Source: Acidiflorens sp963841945
GTDB taxonomy: Bacteria; Acidobacteriota; Terriglobia; Terriglobales; Acidobacteriaceae
Length of the DNA stretch: 64,000 nt
Assembly: GCA_963841945.1 (NCBI GenBank)
Contig: CAWJFC010000001.1
Span: 186,001-250,000 of the forward strand
Reading direction: 5' to 3'
Shown: positions 1-9,697 of the stretch, piece by piece
Layout of the letters: the number at the start of each line of letters is the position of its first letter
How positions within the stretch are numbered: position 1 is the first letter of the stretch
Program-made: the position numbers and the translations under genes
The notes under the pieces: model-generated
The model's database searches: none
What the model saw: the letters and a program-made list of their open reading frames with translations, nothing else
Told to the model about the DNA's origin: nothing

Positions 1-1325
1 GCGATCAGCGTTCGATGACCTTTGAGGACGATGATCAACTCGTGCTCGCGGGCAAACTTCCGAGCCACTTCGAGGCGCTTCGCCTGAATCTCCGCGATCG
101 TCAATCCCGTCAACCGCGACATTTCTCCGGGGTGCGGCGTGATCACCAGAGTCCGTCCGCGTCCATTGAGCAGATCCACCGCTCCATCGAACGCATTGAG
201 CCCGTCGGCATCGATGACAAAAGCCGCGTCGGGCGCGGCAATCCCTGGCCGTATGACGGCTCGCACAAACTCCGATGTCTCGATATTCCGCGAAATTCCC
301 GGTCCAATCGCAATCGCCGTTTTGCGGTCGAACAGCGCAGGTCCATTCTCCAGCGCACGCAGACTGATCGTCCCCTCCGCCGTCTCCGGCAAAGGTTCCG
401 TCATCAACTCTGGATGAAAGCCGGCAACAGTGGGCAATACTGATTTCGCGGTCGCGACCGTGGAAAGCCCGGCGCCCGCGCGCAACGCCGAAAATCCCGC
501 CATGGCTGCCGCGCCCGCCTTGCCCACGGATCCGCCAACAACCAGTACGTGACCATAGCTGCCCTTGTTAGCCTCAAGCGCACGGTGCGCCAGTAGTGCC
601 GCAAAGTCAAAGGGCGTGCTCAAGTTCAATCCAAGCTCCGAAGAGATCGCTTGTTCAGGTGAACCGATCGGAGCAATCAGGGTCGGGCCGTGCGTCAGCC
701 CGGCAAAAACGTGTGCCGGACGCGGCGCAGTAAACGTGACGACCGCATCGGCGCGTGCCTGGGTGGCTTGGAGATTCTTTTCTGCGCTTCTCCCTGAGAC
801 TCGCGACGCGGCTTGCATGGCATCGGCATCCGCCCCCGAAGGGATGTCAATCGCAACCATCGGTGTGGCCGAGGCATTCATTTTTCGAATCGCCGCCGCA
901 TAAAGCTCGCTCACCGGGGGACGAAACCCGGTCCCAAGCACCGCATCGAGAATCAAGTCCGAAGCAAATATCTCAGCCGCCTCCGGCAAGTCGAGCCCAG
1001 CAGGCTCCCGCACAACCACCGGTACAATCTTCATCCGCGCAAACATCGCTGCCGCATCGCCGCGCAATTCCGCCGGATCCGACAGCAGCAGAACTCGCAC
1101 CGCGCGATCGGTCTCGGCCAGCCTGCGCGCAGCCACAAATCCATCGCCTGCATTGTTTCCTTTGCCGCACACCACGCCAATGCGCTCTGCCTGCGCATAC
1201 TCGCTCAACACGAACCGCGCCACCGCCGAGCCCGCGTTCTCCATCAATGCGAGGGAAGGCACTCCGAATTGCTGCGATGTCGCGGCATCGATCGCGCGCA
1301 TCTCCGCCGCCGTCACGATTTTCAT
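1..1325 (-). CDS. nnr: Bifunctional NAD(P)H-hydrate epimerase / ADP-dependent dehydratase, 3' end cut off by window edge
   Basis: Repairs damaged NAD(P)HX: the N-terminal YjeF domain epimerises the hydrate and the C-terminal ribokinase-like domain dehydrates it. Reading from the ATG at 1325 gives about 441 codons before the window ends. Visible are the epimerase signature GKGNNAGDGF near residue 54, the IDIPSG segment of the same domain, and in the C-terminal half NKGSYGHVLVVGGS, VIDADGLNAF and ITPHPGEMSRLTG, typical of the NnrD fold. Only the last few dozen residues should be missing compared with the usual ~500. Its ATG overlaps the stop of the upstream K+ channel gene (ATGA), so the two are probably translated from one message. 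Function is established for the family and assigned by recognition here. Confidence 0.93.
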   Translation of the reverse strand, partial: MKIVTAAEMRAIDAATSQQFGVPSLALMENAGSAVARFVLSEYAQAERIGVVCGKGNNAGDGFVAARRLAETDRAVRVLLLSDPAELRGDAAAMFARMKIVPVVVREPAGLDLPEAAEIFASDLILDAVLGTGFRPPVSELYAAAIRKMNASATPMVAIDIPSGADADAMQAASRVSGRSAEKNLQATQARADAVVTFTAPRPAHVFAGLTHGPTLIAPIGSPEQAISSELGLNLSTPFDFAALLAHRALEANKGSYGHVLVVGGSVGKAGAAAMAGFSALRAGAGLSTVATAKSVLPTVAGFHPELMTEPLPETAEGTISLRALENGPALFDRKTAIAIGPGISRNIETSEFVRAVIRPGIAAPDAAFVIDADGLNAFDGAVDLLNGRGRTLVITPHPGEMSRLTGLTIAEIQAKRLEVARKFAREHELIIVLKGHRTLI

Positions 1326-2323
1326 ACTTGCGACCCGGCCGTCAGTTCCAGTTCGCGCAGCTGTTGCGGCTCACCCATGGCGATCAGGAAATCCCCTGCC
1401 TCGATGCGATCATCCGGAGCGGGATTGAAATGCATTCCAGCCTCGCGCTTGATCGCCAGAATAATCACACCGCGATCCTGCCGGATGCGCGAGGTCTCGA
1501 TCGTTTTACCAGCGAAAGCGCTGGCGGCGCCAATCGGCACCTCGCCAATCTCCAGATCGATCCCCAGGTGGGTCGTCGCGGTGTCCAGAAAAGTGACGAC
1601 ATGCGGCCGCAAGAACGACTGCGCGATCCGCTGGCCCGCAAATGCATACGGAGAAACAACCGAGTCCGCTCCGGCCGTAAGCAGATGCTTCTCCGCCATC
1701 TCTTCGCTCGCGCGAGCTATGATGCGCAGCCGCGGATTGAGGCTGCGCGCCGTCAGCACAATATAAAGATTGGTTGCATCGGTAGTAGTCGCGGCGACCA
1801 GCCCGCGCGCGTGCTCGATCTGCGCCTCGCGCAAAACTTGCTCCTGTGTCGCGTCGCCGATCAGCGTCAGCCACTTCTCGCCGGCAAACTTCTGCGCCTT
1901 GGCCTCGTTGCTCTCGATGATCACAAACGGCGCCGGGCGCCGCGCCAGTTCACGCGCCGCACTCCGACCCACGCGTCCCGCGCCGCACAAGATGTAATGG
2001 TCCGTCAGACGGCCAATCTCGCGCTCCATACGCCGCCTTCCAAAGAAGCTTTGCAGCTCGAATTCTAGCAAAGCCTCGGTAGCCGATCCGATTCCCAGAA
2101 ATACCAGTGAAACCCCACCCAGAATAACGATGAGGTTGAAAATCCGCCCCACATGCGACAGGGGATGCGTCTCGCCATATCCAATCGTTGTCAGCGTGGT
2201 GATGACCATGTAAAAGCCGTCGAACCACGACCATCCTTCAATGAAATGAAATCCGGCCGTCCCAATCGCTACCACGAGCAGCAGCGCCGAGCCGATAAAT
2301 CGAAGATTGCGAAACTTCCTCAC
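1322..2323 (-). CDS. Two-TM potassium channel with TrkA-N/TrkA-C (RCK) domains
   Basis: Inner-membrane K+ channel subunit gated by a cytoplasmic RCK module. The 333-residue product has a first membrane segment at about 10-25, the pore filter TTIGYG at 45-50 followed by Glu rather than the usual Asp, a second membrane segment at about 60-82, a Rossmann RCK-N domain beginning near the ILCGAGRVG motif (about 112), and a TrkA-C domain at the end. Starts at a GTG; an ATG slightly upstream is in a frame that stops at once. The stop overlaps the start of the nnr gene, an arrangement suggesting co-translation. Ligand specificity cannot be told from the sequence. Confidence 0.9.
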   Translation of the reverse strand: MRKFRNLRFIGSALLLVVAIGTAGFHFIEGWSWFDGFYMVITTLTTIGYGETHPLSHVGRIFNLIVILGGVSLVFLGIGSATEALLEFELQSFFGRRRMEREIGRLTDHYILCGAGRVGRSAARELARRPAPFVIIESNEAKAQKFAGEKWLTLIGDATQEQVLREAQIEHARGLVAATTTDATNLYIVLTARSLNPRLRIIARASEEMAEKHLLTAGADSVVSPYAFAGQRIAQSFLRPHVVTFLDTATTHLGIDLEIGEVPIGAASAFAGKTIETSRIRQDRGVIILAIKREAGMHFNPAPDDRIEAGDFLIAMGEPQQLRELELTAGSQV

Positions 2324-2448
2324 GATTGCGAATCGCCCGCCATGACGTGACCTTCATTCGCCGCGCCAACACGCGAGTATATCCCCGCCCCCGCGTGCCG
2401 TGAGCATCATTGTGCCCGCCCGCGCCGCATTGCTACGATGAACCATCC

Positions 2449-3201
2449 ATGAAGCTCTCTGTCGTTATGCCGGTCTATAACGAGCGCAACACGCTCCGCG
2501 AGGTGATCGCCAAAGTTCTCTCGGTTCCCATCGACATCGAACTCCTCTGCGTCGACGACGGCTCCAAAGACGGCTCGCGCGAAATTCTCGCCGAGTTGGC
2601 GCAGCAGCATTCGCAGATCCGCGTCTTTCTCCAGCCGCAAAATATGGGCAAAGGCGCAGCTCTCCGGCGCGGCATTCAGGAAGCCACCGGCGACTTCGTC
2701 ATCATTCAGGACGCCGACCTCGAATACGATCCCGCAGAATATCCCCATGTCCTCGAACCGCTCCTTCAGGGCAAGGCTGACGTTGTCTACGGCTCGCGCT
2801 TCATGGGCGGAGGCGCACACCGCGTTCTGTATTTCTGGCATTCGGTCGGCAACGCCTTTCTGACGCTTCTTTCCAACTGCCTTACCAACATCAACCTCAG
2901 CGACATGGAAACCTGCTACAAAGCCTTCCGCCGCGAAATCATTCAGTCGATCCCGATCGAAGAAAATCGTTTCGGCTTCGAGCCTGAAATCACCGTGAAG
3001 GTCGCGCGCCGTAAACTGCGCATTTTTGAGGTCGGGATCAGTTACTCAGGCCGCACCTACGAAGAAGGGAAAAAAATCGGCTGGAAGGATGGCGTTCGCG
3101 CGTTGTATTGCCTGGTGAAATACACGGTAAAAGAGCCGAAGGCCGTAACCGCGCCGACCCAATCACCAACGGTGCAGGATCGATCCTCGAGCCCGCGCTA
3201 A
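2449..3201 (+). CDS. Family 2 glycosyltransferase (dolichyl/polyprenyl-phosphate sugar transferase-like)
   Basis: A 250-residue GT-A glycosyltransferase with the MPVYNERNTL opening, nucleotide-binding VDDGSKDGS at 35-43 and the metal-binding QDADLEYDP at 87-95. It lacks C-terminal membrane helices, so it is the soluble DPM1-like type that loads a sugar from a nucleotide donor onto a polyprenyl phosphate, probably at the inner face of the membrane. ATG at 2449 is preferred over an in-frame GTG 39 bases earlier because homology begins there. The C-terminal ~20 residues are Pro/Ser/Thr-rich. It converges on the DUF362 gene. Acceptor and sugar unknown. Confidence 0.88.
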   Translation: MKLSVVMPVYNERNTLREVIAKVLSVPIDIELLCVDDGSKDGSREILAELAQQHSQIRVFLQPQNMGKGAALRRGIQEATGDFVIIQDADLEYDPAEYPHVLEPLLQGKADVVYGSRFMGGGAHRVLYFWHSVGNAFLTLLSNCLTNINLSDMETCYKAFRREIIQSIPIEENRFGFEPEITVKVARRKLRIFEVGISYSGRTYEEGKKIGWKDGVRALYCLVKYTVKEPKAVTAPTQSPTVQDRSSSPR

Positions 3202-3276
3202 CTCTCAACTTTCCCGTAGGGATGGAGGGTGCCCTATGGCGGCGTGCAACAAAAAATAGCCAGTGGGTGACGCGGC

Positions 3277-4755
3277 CTACGCGTCCGTAGGATCCACGGA
3301 GTTAGCCACCGCCGGTTCGTCTTCAGCGCAACTCTCCGCTGCCTGAGTCGCCGCATCCCGCCATCCCACGGGATGATTCACGCACTTTCGGATGGTAGAA
3401 AGGATTGCGTCTGGCGCGTCGTCCCCCAAGTCCCCGACCAACTTCACCTCGCCGCTAGAAAAATTCGCAATCGGCCAATGAAACGAATCGAACGCATGCC
3501 GCATGAGTGAAATTTTTTCGGGATCGTAAGCCAGCACCTGCGCGGCGATCCAATCCATCGCGGCGGCATTGTTGCTCCCAAGCAGCAGCCCCAATTCGAG
3601 TGGCTCCGGCGCGAGCGGCCCATTTCCCTGCCCCGCAATAATGGCGTCGGCAATATGAATTACCCGCCGCTGCATCTCCTCGCTCATTGTCCCATCGGCG
3701 CGCCCATACAGAAGGATGCGATTTAAATCGAGGCAAGTGCGCCAGATGGTGTCATTCCCCGACCATGATCCATCCATCCCAACGCGATCTCCGCTGGCCC
3801 GCGACGCCCGCACCAGCAGCGCGAAGAAGAGATGCCACACCATGCCGCCCGCGTAGGAGGTCGTAATGTTCTGCTGGTCGCTAACGTATTCCAGCGCCCG
3901 CTTCACCACGCCATCGTCGGGATAATTGTCCCCACCCGTATTCGGGCCGCCCAGCCGATGATGCGGCAGATATTCTTTATTGCCGTTGATGCCAATCAGA
4001 TTCTTCAGGGCGCACGTCACGCCGGCTTTTTTGTGAGTCTTGAGCTTCGGCAGATTGATGATGACATCCGCCTCCATGACCTCCCGCGCCACCAGATACT
4101 GATGCTTGCCCGGATGGTGGGTCTTCGCCATCAATCGATGGTCATACCATGCCACGCGAAAACGGTGATCGTCAGCACTGATCGGCTCCAGCAAACTCTC
4201 CCGCCCGAGATCAAAGAGCGTGAACTGGTCCTCCGACTGCAAATTCTCCGCCGCCACGCGCACGCCATGCACAATCACGCAGGTCGTCCGGCGAAAATCG
4301 CGCATGCCTTTGAAGCGCGGCTCGCGCGATCTTAATTCGTGCGCCCATTGATCGAGGCCGGTCGTCTTGGTAAGCGCCTCAAAGTCGCACCCCTGAATCG
4401 GCGCATCACCTACTAGCACCTCCGCCGCTCCTGTGCACAGAGCCGCCACCGTCGCCGCACGAATCAGGGAAGCATGCGTCACCAGGCAATCGATTCCTTC
4501 TTGCCCCGGGAAGCGCGGGTCGTCATTCTTATGCAACACCATGTTCGGCTTGATCAGGACCCGCGCACCTGCCGGAATGACACGCCCGAACGGCCCGCTG
4601 GCATCCGACCAGCCCAGACCGTCAGCCAACCTTGCCAACGCCTCAGAAACCTGATTGGTTCCCCGCTGATTGACCGCCGGATAAGAGCACGACGGCATGC
4701 GCGCGATTCCAACTGCTGGCGTGAACGTCGATTTCGAAAATGAATTTTCCACCAT
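3277..4755 (-). CDS. DUF362 domain protein
   Basis: 492-residue protein with the DUF362 pattern: an N-terminal VLIKPNMV segment (about residue 67), LVGDAPIQGCDFE, INLPKLKTHKKAGVTCALKN and a C-terminal GLLLGSNNAAAMDWIAA block. No signal peptide and no ferredoxin Cys clusters, unlike the iron-sulfur members of the family. Biochemical role of DUF362 is not firmly established. ATG at 4755 lies 15 bases after the stop of the CapK-like gene, so the two are likely one operon; similar pairs often sit with surface-polysaccharide genes (inference), which would fit the neighbouring glycosyltransferase. Confidence 0.85.
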   Translation of the reverse strand: MVENSFSKSTFTPAVGIARMPSCSYPAVNQRGTNQVSEALARLADGLGWSDASGPFGRVIPAGARVLIKPNMVLHKNDDPRFPGQEGIDCLVTHASLIRAATVAALCTGAAEVLVGDAPIQGCDFEALTKTTGLDQWAHELRSREPRFKGMRDFRRTTCVIVHGVRVAAENLQSEDQFTLFDLGRESLLEPISADDHRFRVAWYDHRLMAKTHHPGKHQYLVAREVMEADVIINLPKLKTHKKAGVTCALKNLIGINGNKEYLPHHRLGGPNTGGDNYPDDGVVKRALEYVSDQQNITTSYAGGMVWHLFFALLVRASRASGDRVGMDGSWSGNDTIWRTCLDLNRILLYGRADGTMSEEMQRRVIHIADAIIAGQGNGPLAPEPLELGLLLGSNNAAAMDWIAAQVLAYDPEKISLMRHAFDSFHWPIANFSSGEVKLVGDLGDDAPDAILSTIRKCVNHPVGWRDAATQAAESCAEDEPAVANSVDPTDA

Positions 4756-4770
4756 GACCTTCGCCGTGAA

Positions 4771-6172
4771 CTATGAACTCAACTGGGTTGCGGACCCATT
4801 AACGGTTTCGGTGGCGCCCGAGTTCGCACTGACATCAGAGCGCGTGAAGCGGTATTTCCCCGCCTTCGACAGAGGAATCGACTCCACCTCTCGCACCTCA
4901 ACCCGCACGGGATTCTCCGGCGTTACTTCGCGAATCTGCAGGATCGCGTCTTTAATCTTCGCCTCGCGCGCCGACACATCTCCCGGCCCCGGCACGATAT
5001 ACAAAATAATTTCATCGACCGCCGTTTGATGAAACTGAAACGTCACAATGCCCGAGCTGCCATACATAAGGTGAGTGAAAAACTCTCCATGCACGACCCG
5101 CCCACCCGGAAACACAAAATTGTCCGAAGTCCGCGCAATCTCCAGCCGCATCAGCGGAAAGTGGTTCCCGCAGGTGCACTTATCCGACGACAGATACCCG
5201 CAATCTTCATTGCGATAGCGAATAAACGGCATTGAATAGTTCTGCAGCGAAGTGACCAGAAACGGCCGCGGCTCGTCTCCTTGTGCGCGGTCCTCCTCCA
5301 GCACCACATAATCCGCATTGATGTGCATCTTCCTCAGGGTGCATTCCGCTGCGATGTTCTGCACCTCGCTCGACCCGTAGCAATCGAAAACCTTGCAGCC
5401 AAAAACGCGTTCAATCACCTCGCGCTGCGGCTTGTAGAGTTTTTCGGCGGTCGTGAACGCGCCTTTGACGCCCGAAATCTTTCTTCCATGGCGCTCCAGA
5501 AAAAATGCAAACAAAGCAATCGTCGATGCATATCCTAAAATCACGCGCGGCCGAATACGCGCAAAGATCCCAACCCACCGCTCCATGTCCTTCTCGCCCG
5601 CAAAAAATGGATCGAACTGATACATGCGGCGGATAAACTGCCGTACCTCGAACTCTGGCTTGGACATCGCATACAGCTTGTCGCTGCCACCCCAGAAAAA
5701 TGCGACCATCTCTCCGGGTCGCCAGCCTGCACTGCTCCATGTTGCGATAGGTCCCGGCATCGCTGTTGACCATGTATTCGCGGCTGCGGAAAAACTTCAA
5801 CGGCACGCCCGTCGAGCCGCCGCTGAAATGTTTTTGCAGTTTTTCAACCGGCACATCCTCGCGAATCAGATTGCGCTCCTCTTCGCGAATAATGTCCTTG
5901 GTCAGAATCGGAAGGCGTGAGAAATCGTACCACGTTCGAATGTCCTCGGTGCGGACACCCAGATTGCGAAATAGGGCGCGATAGTAAGGCACCAACTTTT
6001 CGGCGTGCGCCAGCAAAGCCTGCACATCGCGGAGCTGCTGGTCGCGAATTTCGTCGGGTGAGCGGAAAGGTGCGGGCTCAATCTTCCTCAGCGTGCCCAG
6101 GATATCGGCGCCGCGCATGCGGCAGGTCAAAGCCAGCAATGCGCGCCCGAGGAGCGGCCCGGACGACCCCAT
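4771..6172 (-). pseudogene. CapK/PaaK-like adenylate-forming enzyme, interrupted by one frameshift
   Basis: Two overlapping frames make one phenylacetate-CoA-ligase/CapK-type protein of about 466 residues. The N-terminal frame starts at 6172 (RBS-like GGAGTAGG upstream), carries LPILTKDIIREEE and the nucleotide-binding FSGGSTGVPLKF, and reads ...TYRNMEQ. The other frame continues with AGWRPGEMVAFFWGGSDK, then GVKGAFTTAEKLYKPQ, FDCYGSSEVQNIAAEC and the C-terminal ESIPLSKAGKYRFTRS. Removing one base at about 5731 joins them exactly at NMEQ/AGWRPGE, as expected for the family. Either a recent inactivating insertion or a sequence error; no other lesion is seen, which favours recent or artefactual origin. 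Co-directional with the DUF362 gene 15 bases downstream. Confidence 0.82.
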
Positions 6173-6365
6173 CGAGCCTACTCCCCAACTGCGCGCAAAC
6201 CAGCGCGCAGGCCCAGACGACCGTCAAGAATCATGAATTTCAGCGGGGAGCGCTTCATTCCGAAACTATAGCATGCTGCCTGACGCACGCCGCTGCGGCC
6301 CGAAATCCAAAGTCATCGAAAGGTCGAGTTGAGGCTGCTCTCAGGCCCGATACTTTATCGGGTTG

Positions 6366-7331
6366 TCAGTCGGCCTTTCGCCACGTCGCATCCCGCGTGT
6401 AGCGCGTCAGGGACTTCGCGATCTGCTCGGTGCGCGAACCCAGATCTTTTTCGTAAACGATTCCGTTCTGGTCGACGATGAACGTCATCACGCCGGTGGA
6501 ACGGTATTCGGCCGGATAGGCCACAATGGCGAAGCCGCGCGTCATCTTGCCATCGACGATGTAGCTGCCAGTTTTCTGGCTCGTGAGAATGCGGAAATAA
6601 TAGCCCTGAAAAGGAGCCTCTTCGCCGGGCTGCTGCCCCGACGCGGCTGACGCCAGCAGCGGACCGATGGGGCTCTCGCCCGAAGTCGAACTTGCCTGCC
6701 AGTAAAGCCCGTTGTGCTTGCCGGGATCGCTCACCAGCTTCTGCGCATATTGATTGCCGGCTTCGCCGTCGTGGCCTTGCGCGTAATACTCCTTCTGCGC
6801 GTCGACCAGTTCGCGGCACACCTGAATGGCCGATAATTCATTCTTTCCGATGCGGCGGTACAAAATTTCCTTTTTCCCCGCCGCCGTGTCGAAATACCAT
6901 TGATTGCCCTTGTGCATCAGCGGAATCGGGGTGGGCCAATTTTCCGCTCCGATGTAAAGTGTGGTGGCGCCGGTCGGCTCGGTCACGAGGCGGTGCATCT
7001 GCTCGTACTTGCGCACGAATTCCTGGCGGTGATCCTTGTCTTCGGCGGGGTCGCCGGAGTTCACAATCTCCTTGCCATCGGGCCCGAGGATGCTGAGGAG
7101 CCCGGTCTCATCGTCCGCTTTTACCGCCGTGATGAGAGCATTAGCGGCTTCGCCGGCAGACGAAAAAGTTTTCTGCCCCTGCTTCTGGGCCGCTGCCGGG
7201 CGCGGCATTCCCACGACTCCCACGGCTAGCACAGCCATGATCATGACGCGCAGTGCTCCGCAGAACTTTGCCCGCGATCTTTGAGATTCTGGCTGAGATT
7301 TATGCTGAAGATTCCGCTTGTCGTAACGCAT
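6366..7331 (-). CDS. DUF2950 family secreted protein
   Basis: 321-residue exported protein of the DUF2950 family, common in Acidobacteriota and of unknown function. A twin-basic N-terminus is followed by a hydrophobic core (VMIMAVLAVGVVGM) and an AAAQ cleavage site near residue 49. Mature region contains the family landmarks FSSAGEAANALITAVKADD, ILGPDGKEIVNSGDP, QWYFDTAAGKKEILYRRIG, PFQGYYFRILTSQ and the YDKDLG-like IVYEKDLGSRT. ATG at 7331 has AGGAG seven bases upstream and is preferred to a TTG two codons earlier. The next gene upstream on the same strand (DUF3300) ends 84 bases away; the two families are frequent neighbours, which suggests co-expression in the envelope. Confidence 0.88.
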   Translation of the reverse strand: MRYDKRNLQHKSQPESQRSRAKFCGALRVMIMAVLAVGVVGMPRPAAAQKQGQKTFSSAGEAANALITAVKADDETGLLSILGPDGKEIVNSGDPAEDKDHRQEFVRKYEQMHRLVTEPTGATTLYIGAENWPTPIPLMHKGNQWYFDTAAGKKEILYRRIGKNELSAIQVCRELVDAQKEYYAQGHDGEAGNQYAQKLVSDPGKHNGLYWQASSTSGESPIGPLLASAASGQQPGEEAPFQGYYFRILTSQKTGSYIVDGKMTRGFAIVAYPAEYRSTGVMTFIVDQNGIVYEKDLGSRTEQIAKSLTRYTRDATWRKAD

Positions 7332-7414
7332 GCTCAATCTCCTGATCGAATTGGCTGAGATGTTGATCGTTTTTTCACGCGTAGGTCTCTCTAACGCTGA
7401 CGAGGCAACGCCAG

Positions 7415-8556
7415 TTAGCGGCGGCCGCCGCCCCCGTGCCCCCCGCCGCCACCGTGGAATCCGCCACCCCCGCGGGCTCCGCCGCCACCGCCGAAGCTGG
7501 ATTGTCCGCGCGCGGAAAATCCTCGCGTCATGCCGCCGCGGTTGACATCGCCGAAGGCGCCGGTATGGCCGCCGGAGAATCCCGGCGCCCGGCCCGGCTC
7601 TGCGCCATGGCCGCCAAATTCACGTCCTCTGTCGCCGCGCTCCCCTCCGCCATATCCGCGAAAGCCGCGATCGCCGCGAGCGAAGGGTTCGTGAAAGCCG
7701 CGAGAGTTTCCATGGAAATACGCGTTGCGGTCATAGAAGGCGCGGCTGTGGAAGGCGTAGCGGCCGCCGCCGAAGAGCAGGCCATGATGGTACCAGTCAA
7801 ATCCCCAGTGCCCCCAGCCCCAGCCGAAGCCGAAGAATGGGCCGATCGGGAAGCCGATACCGAAAGAGAAGTACGGACCCACCCCCCACCAGGGGTAATA
7901 AAGCCCGGGCCATGGCACGAAGGGATAACCGAAGACGAAGGAGGGATCGTAAACCGGCACGTATACCACGTCGGGATCCGCCGGCGCGATTTCCCAGTCA
8001 TTGTTCTCTTCGGTCACTTTCTGCTGCGGCGTGTTCTCAAGATGGCCTGTGTCGTGGGCCTTCCGGCGCAGGAACTGAATCGCATCCATGACGTCGCTTG
8101 CCTGGTTGTAATTGGCGTCGCCAAGCTCGGAGGTCCAGGAGAGATTCTTGTCCATGTTGGCGAGCACGGACGGAAACGCGGTCAGAGCCTTCACGCTCGG
8201 ATCCCAATCCTGCTTATCGACTTCGTCAGCCAATGCCTTGCCCTTCAGATCGGGATTCTCTTTGATGAAGCGGTCGGCCTCGACGATCTCCGTCGGATAG
8301 GCCGCGGCGGCGAGAATCTGGGCGACGAGCGAATCCGGATAGAGCGCGATGGGCGCAACTAATTGCTGGAGCTGGTCTGCCGAGAGATGCGCGGGAGCGG
8401 GCTGATCGGAGCCAGGAGGCGGCGGAGCTTCATTATCTGCGGATGGACCCTGATCGGGAGGAGGCGAGTCCTGCGCGTAAGCCGGCGCCAAACATGTGCC
8501 CGTTACAAAAGCGTTACAGAGAAAACAACAAGGAGGATAAAGAGGAGTCTTCTCAT
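7415..8556 (-). CDS. DUF3300 secreted protein; signal peptide out of frame by one base
   Basis: Mature part is a clear DUF3300 protein: LSADQLQQLVAPIALYPDSL, QILAAAAYPTEIVEADRFI, KQDWDPSVKALTAFPSVL, PADPDVVYVPVYDPSFVF, then a Trp/Gly-rich stretch (about 60 residues) and a Gly/His-rich tail ending in GGGGHGGGGRR. In the mature frame there is no plausible start with a signal sequence. In the neighbouring frame an ATG at 8556 encodes MRRLLFILLVVFSVTL and then stops; inserting one T in the four-T run (plus-strand AAAA at 8507-8510) fuses it to FVTGTCLAPAYAQ, a normal signal peptide ending in AYAQ. Function of the family is unknown. Confidence 0.83.
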
Positions 8557-8685
8557 TGCACCCACCTGTCCAAGTAGAACTGATTATTTCGATGCAGGGG
8601 TTTCGGAATCCGATTCGAAGGATTATTGCCGGCCGCGGTTTGGGCAATGGGAGGGTTGAGGTTAACCGAGGGAGCCAACCACGTA

Positions 8686-9684
8686 TCATGAAGTCCCTAA
8701 CCGCCTGGCGATCGAGCAATACAAGTCCACAGCCTCGGCCAATTCTCTCTTCGACACGCTCTCGCCCTCGGTATGCGCCACATGAATCGATCCCGGGCCC
8801 ACCAGAAGCGGCTTTCCCCAATTCGTGAGCGAAGGAACGTCCGTAGTAAAGGCGGCCACCATCGTGGGCAGGCCGTCAATCGTGTGCATGCGCATAAATC
8901 GGGCTTCGCGCGTGAAGTCGACCTCAACCAACCCGCCCACCGCCTCCACGATCAACCGCCGCAATTCCTCTCCGGGTCCGACCAGCCGGTAGAACAATTC
9001 CGCGCGGGCAAAATCTGGAATCACGTTCCGCGCCCGGCCGCCTTCAATCGTCCCAACATTCCTTGTGCAGGCACCGACGTCGGGAACCTCAGGCAGCTTC
9101 ATGGAGTGCAACCGGTGCAGCGCTTCAACCAGCTTGTCAATCGCCGACTCACCCAGTTCCGGATACGCCGAGTGCGCCATCTTGCCGCGCGCGGTCAGTA
9201 CCACGTGCAACGAACCTTTGCTCGCCAGCGCCAGCCGGTTGTCGGTGGGTTCGCCATTGATCATGTACCGCGCGCCGATCGGATGCTCATTCGCCGTCAA
9301 TGCCCCAATCGAATTCGTCTCCTCGCCCACCAGAAACAGCAGTCCGACAAAAACGTCCTCTGCCCGCAGCCTCTCCGCCGCCACCACCTGGGAGGCGATA
9401 ATGCCCTTGGCATCGCACGACCCGCGCCCGTAAATCCGCGTGTCATCCTCTGAAGAGGGGATAAACGGCGGCACGGTATCCATGTGGGTGGAAAAAACAA
9501 CTTCGGGCCGCGGATGTCCCGGCCAGGTAGCCAGCACATTATTGCGCGCGCCCTCAACCGGCATTTTGCGAGCATCGAACCCTCGCCGCGCCAGTTCCGC
9601 AAAAAGAAATTCTCCGACCGCCTCCTCATGAGGGGTGGTCGACTCGATATCCACTAACCGTCGCGTAAGCGCGAACAGATCCAT
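8686..9684 (-). CDS. M20 family zinc metallopeptidase (ArgE/DapE/CPG2-like)
   Basis: 332-residue cytosolic peptidase/deacylase. Metal ligands are visible in order: FSTHMDTVPP, GRGSCDAKG, LVGEETNS with the catalytic Glu pair, INGEPTD, and the C-terminal HVAHTEGE. The dimerisation domain sits in the middle (KMAHSAYPELGESAID). ATG at 9684 begins the conserved MDLFALTRRLVDIESTTPHE block; longer in-frame extensions run through the repeat-rich intergenic region and are not credible. Exact substrate (N-acetyl-amino acid, succinyl-diaminopimelate or dipeptide) cannot be decided from sequence. Confidence 0.9.
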   Translation of the reverse strand: MDLFALTRRLVDIESTTPHEEAVGEFLFAELARRGFDARKMPVEGARNNVLATWPGHPRPEVVFSTHMDTVPPFIPSSEDDTRIYGRGSCDAKGIIASQVVAAERLRAEDVFVGLLFLVGEETNSIGALTANEHPIGARYMINGEPTDNRLALASKGSLHVVLTARGKMAHSAYPELGESAIDKLVEALHRLHSMKLPEVPDVGACTRNVGTIEGGRARNVIPDFARAELFYRLVGPGEELRRLIVEAVGGLVEVDFTREARFMRMHTIDGLPTMVAAFTTDVPSLTNWGKPLLVGPGSIHVAHTEGESVSKRELAEAVDLYCSIARRLGTS

Positions 9685-9697
9685 GCCAGAGAGCCTA

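Noticed and set aside
755..2068. 437-codon plus-strand frame across nnr and the channel gene
   Set aside because: Crosses two well-supported minus-strand genes and has shadow-type Arg/Pro/Ser/His composition.
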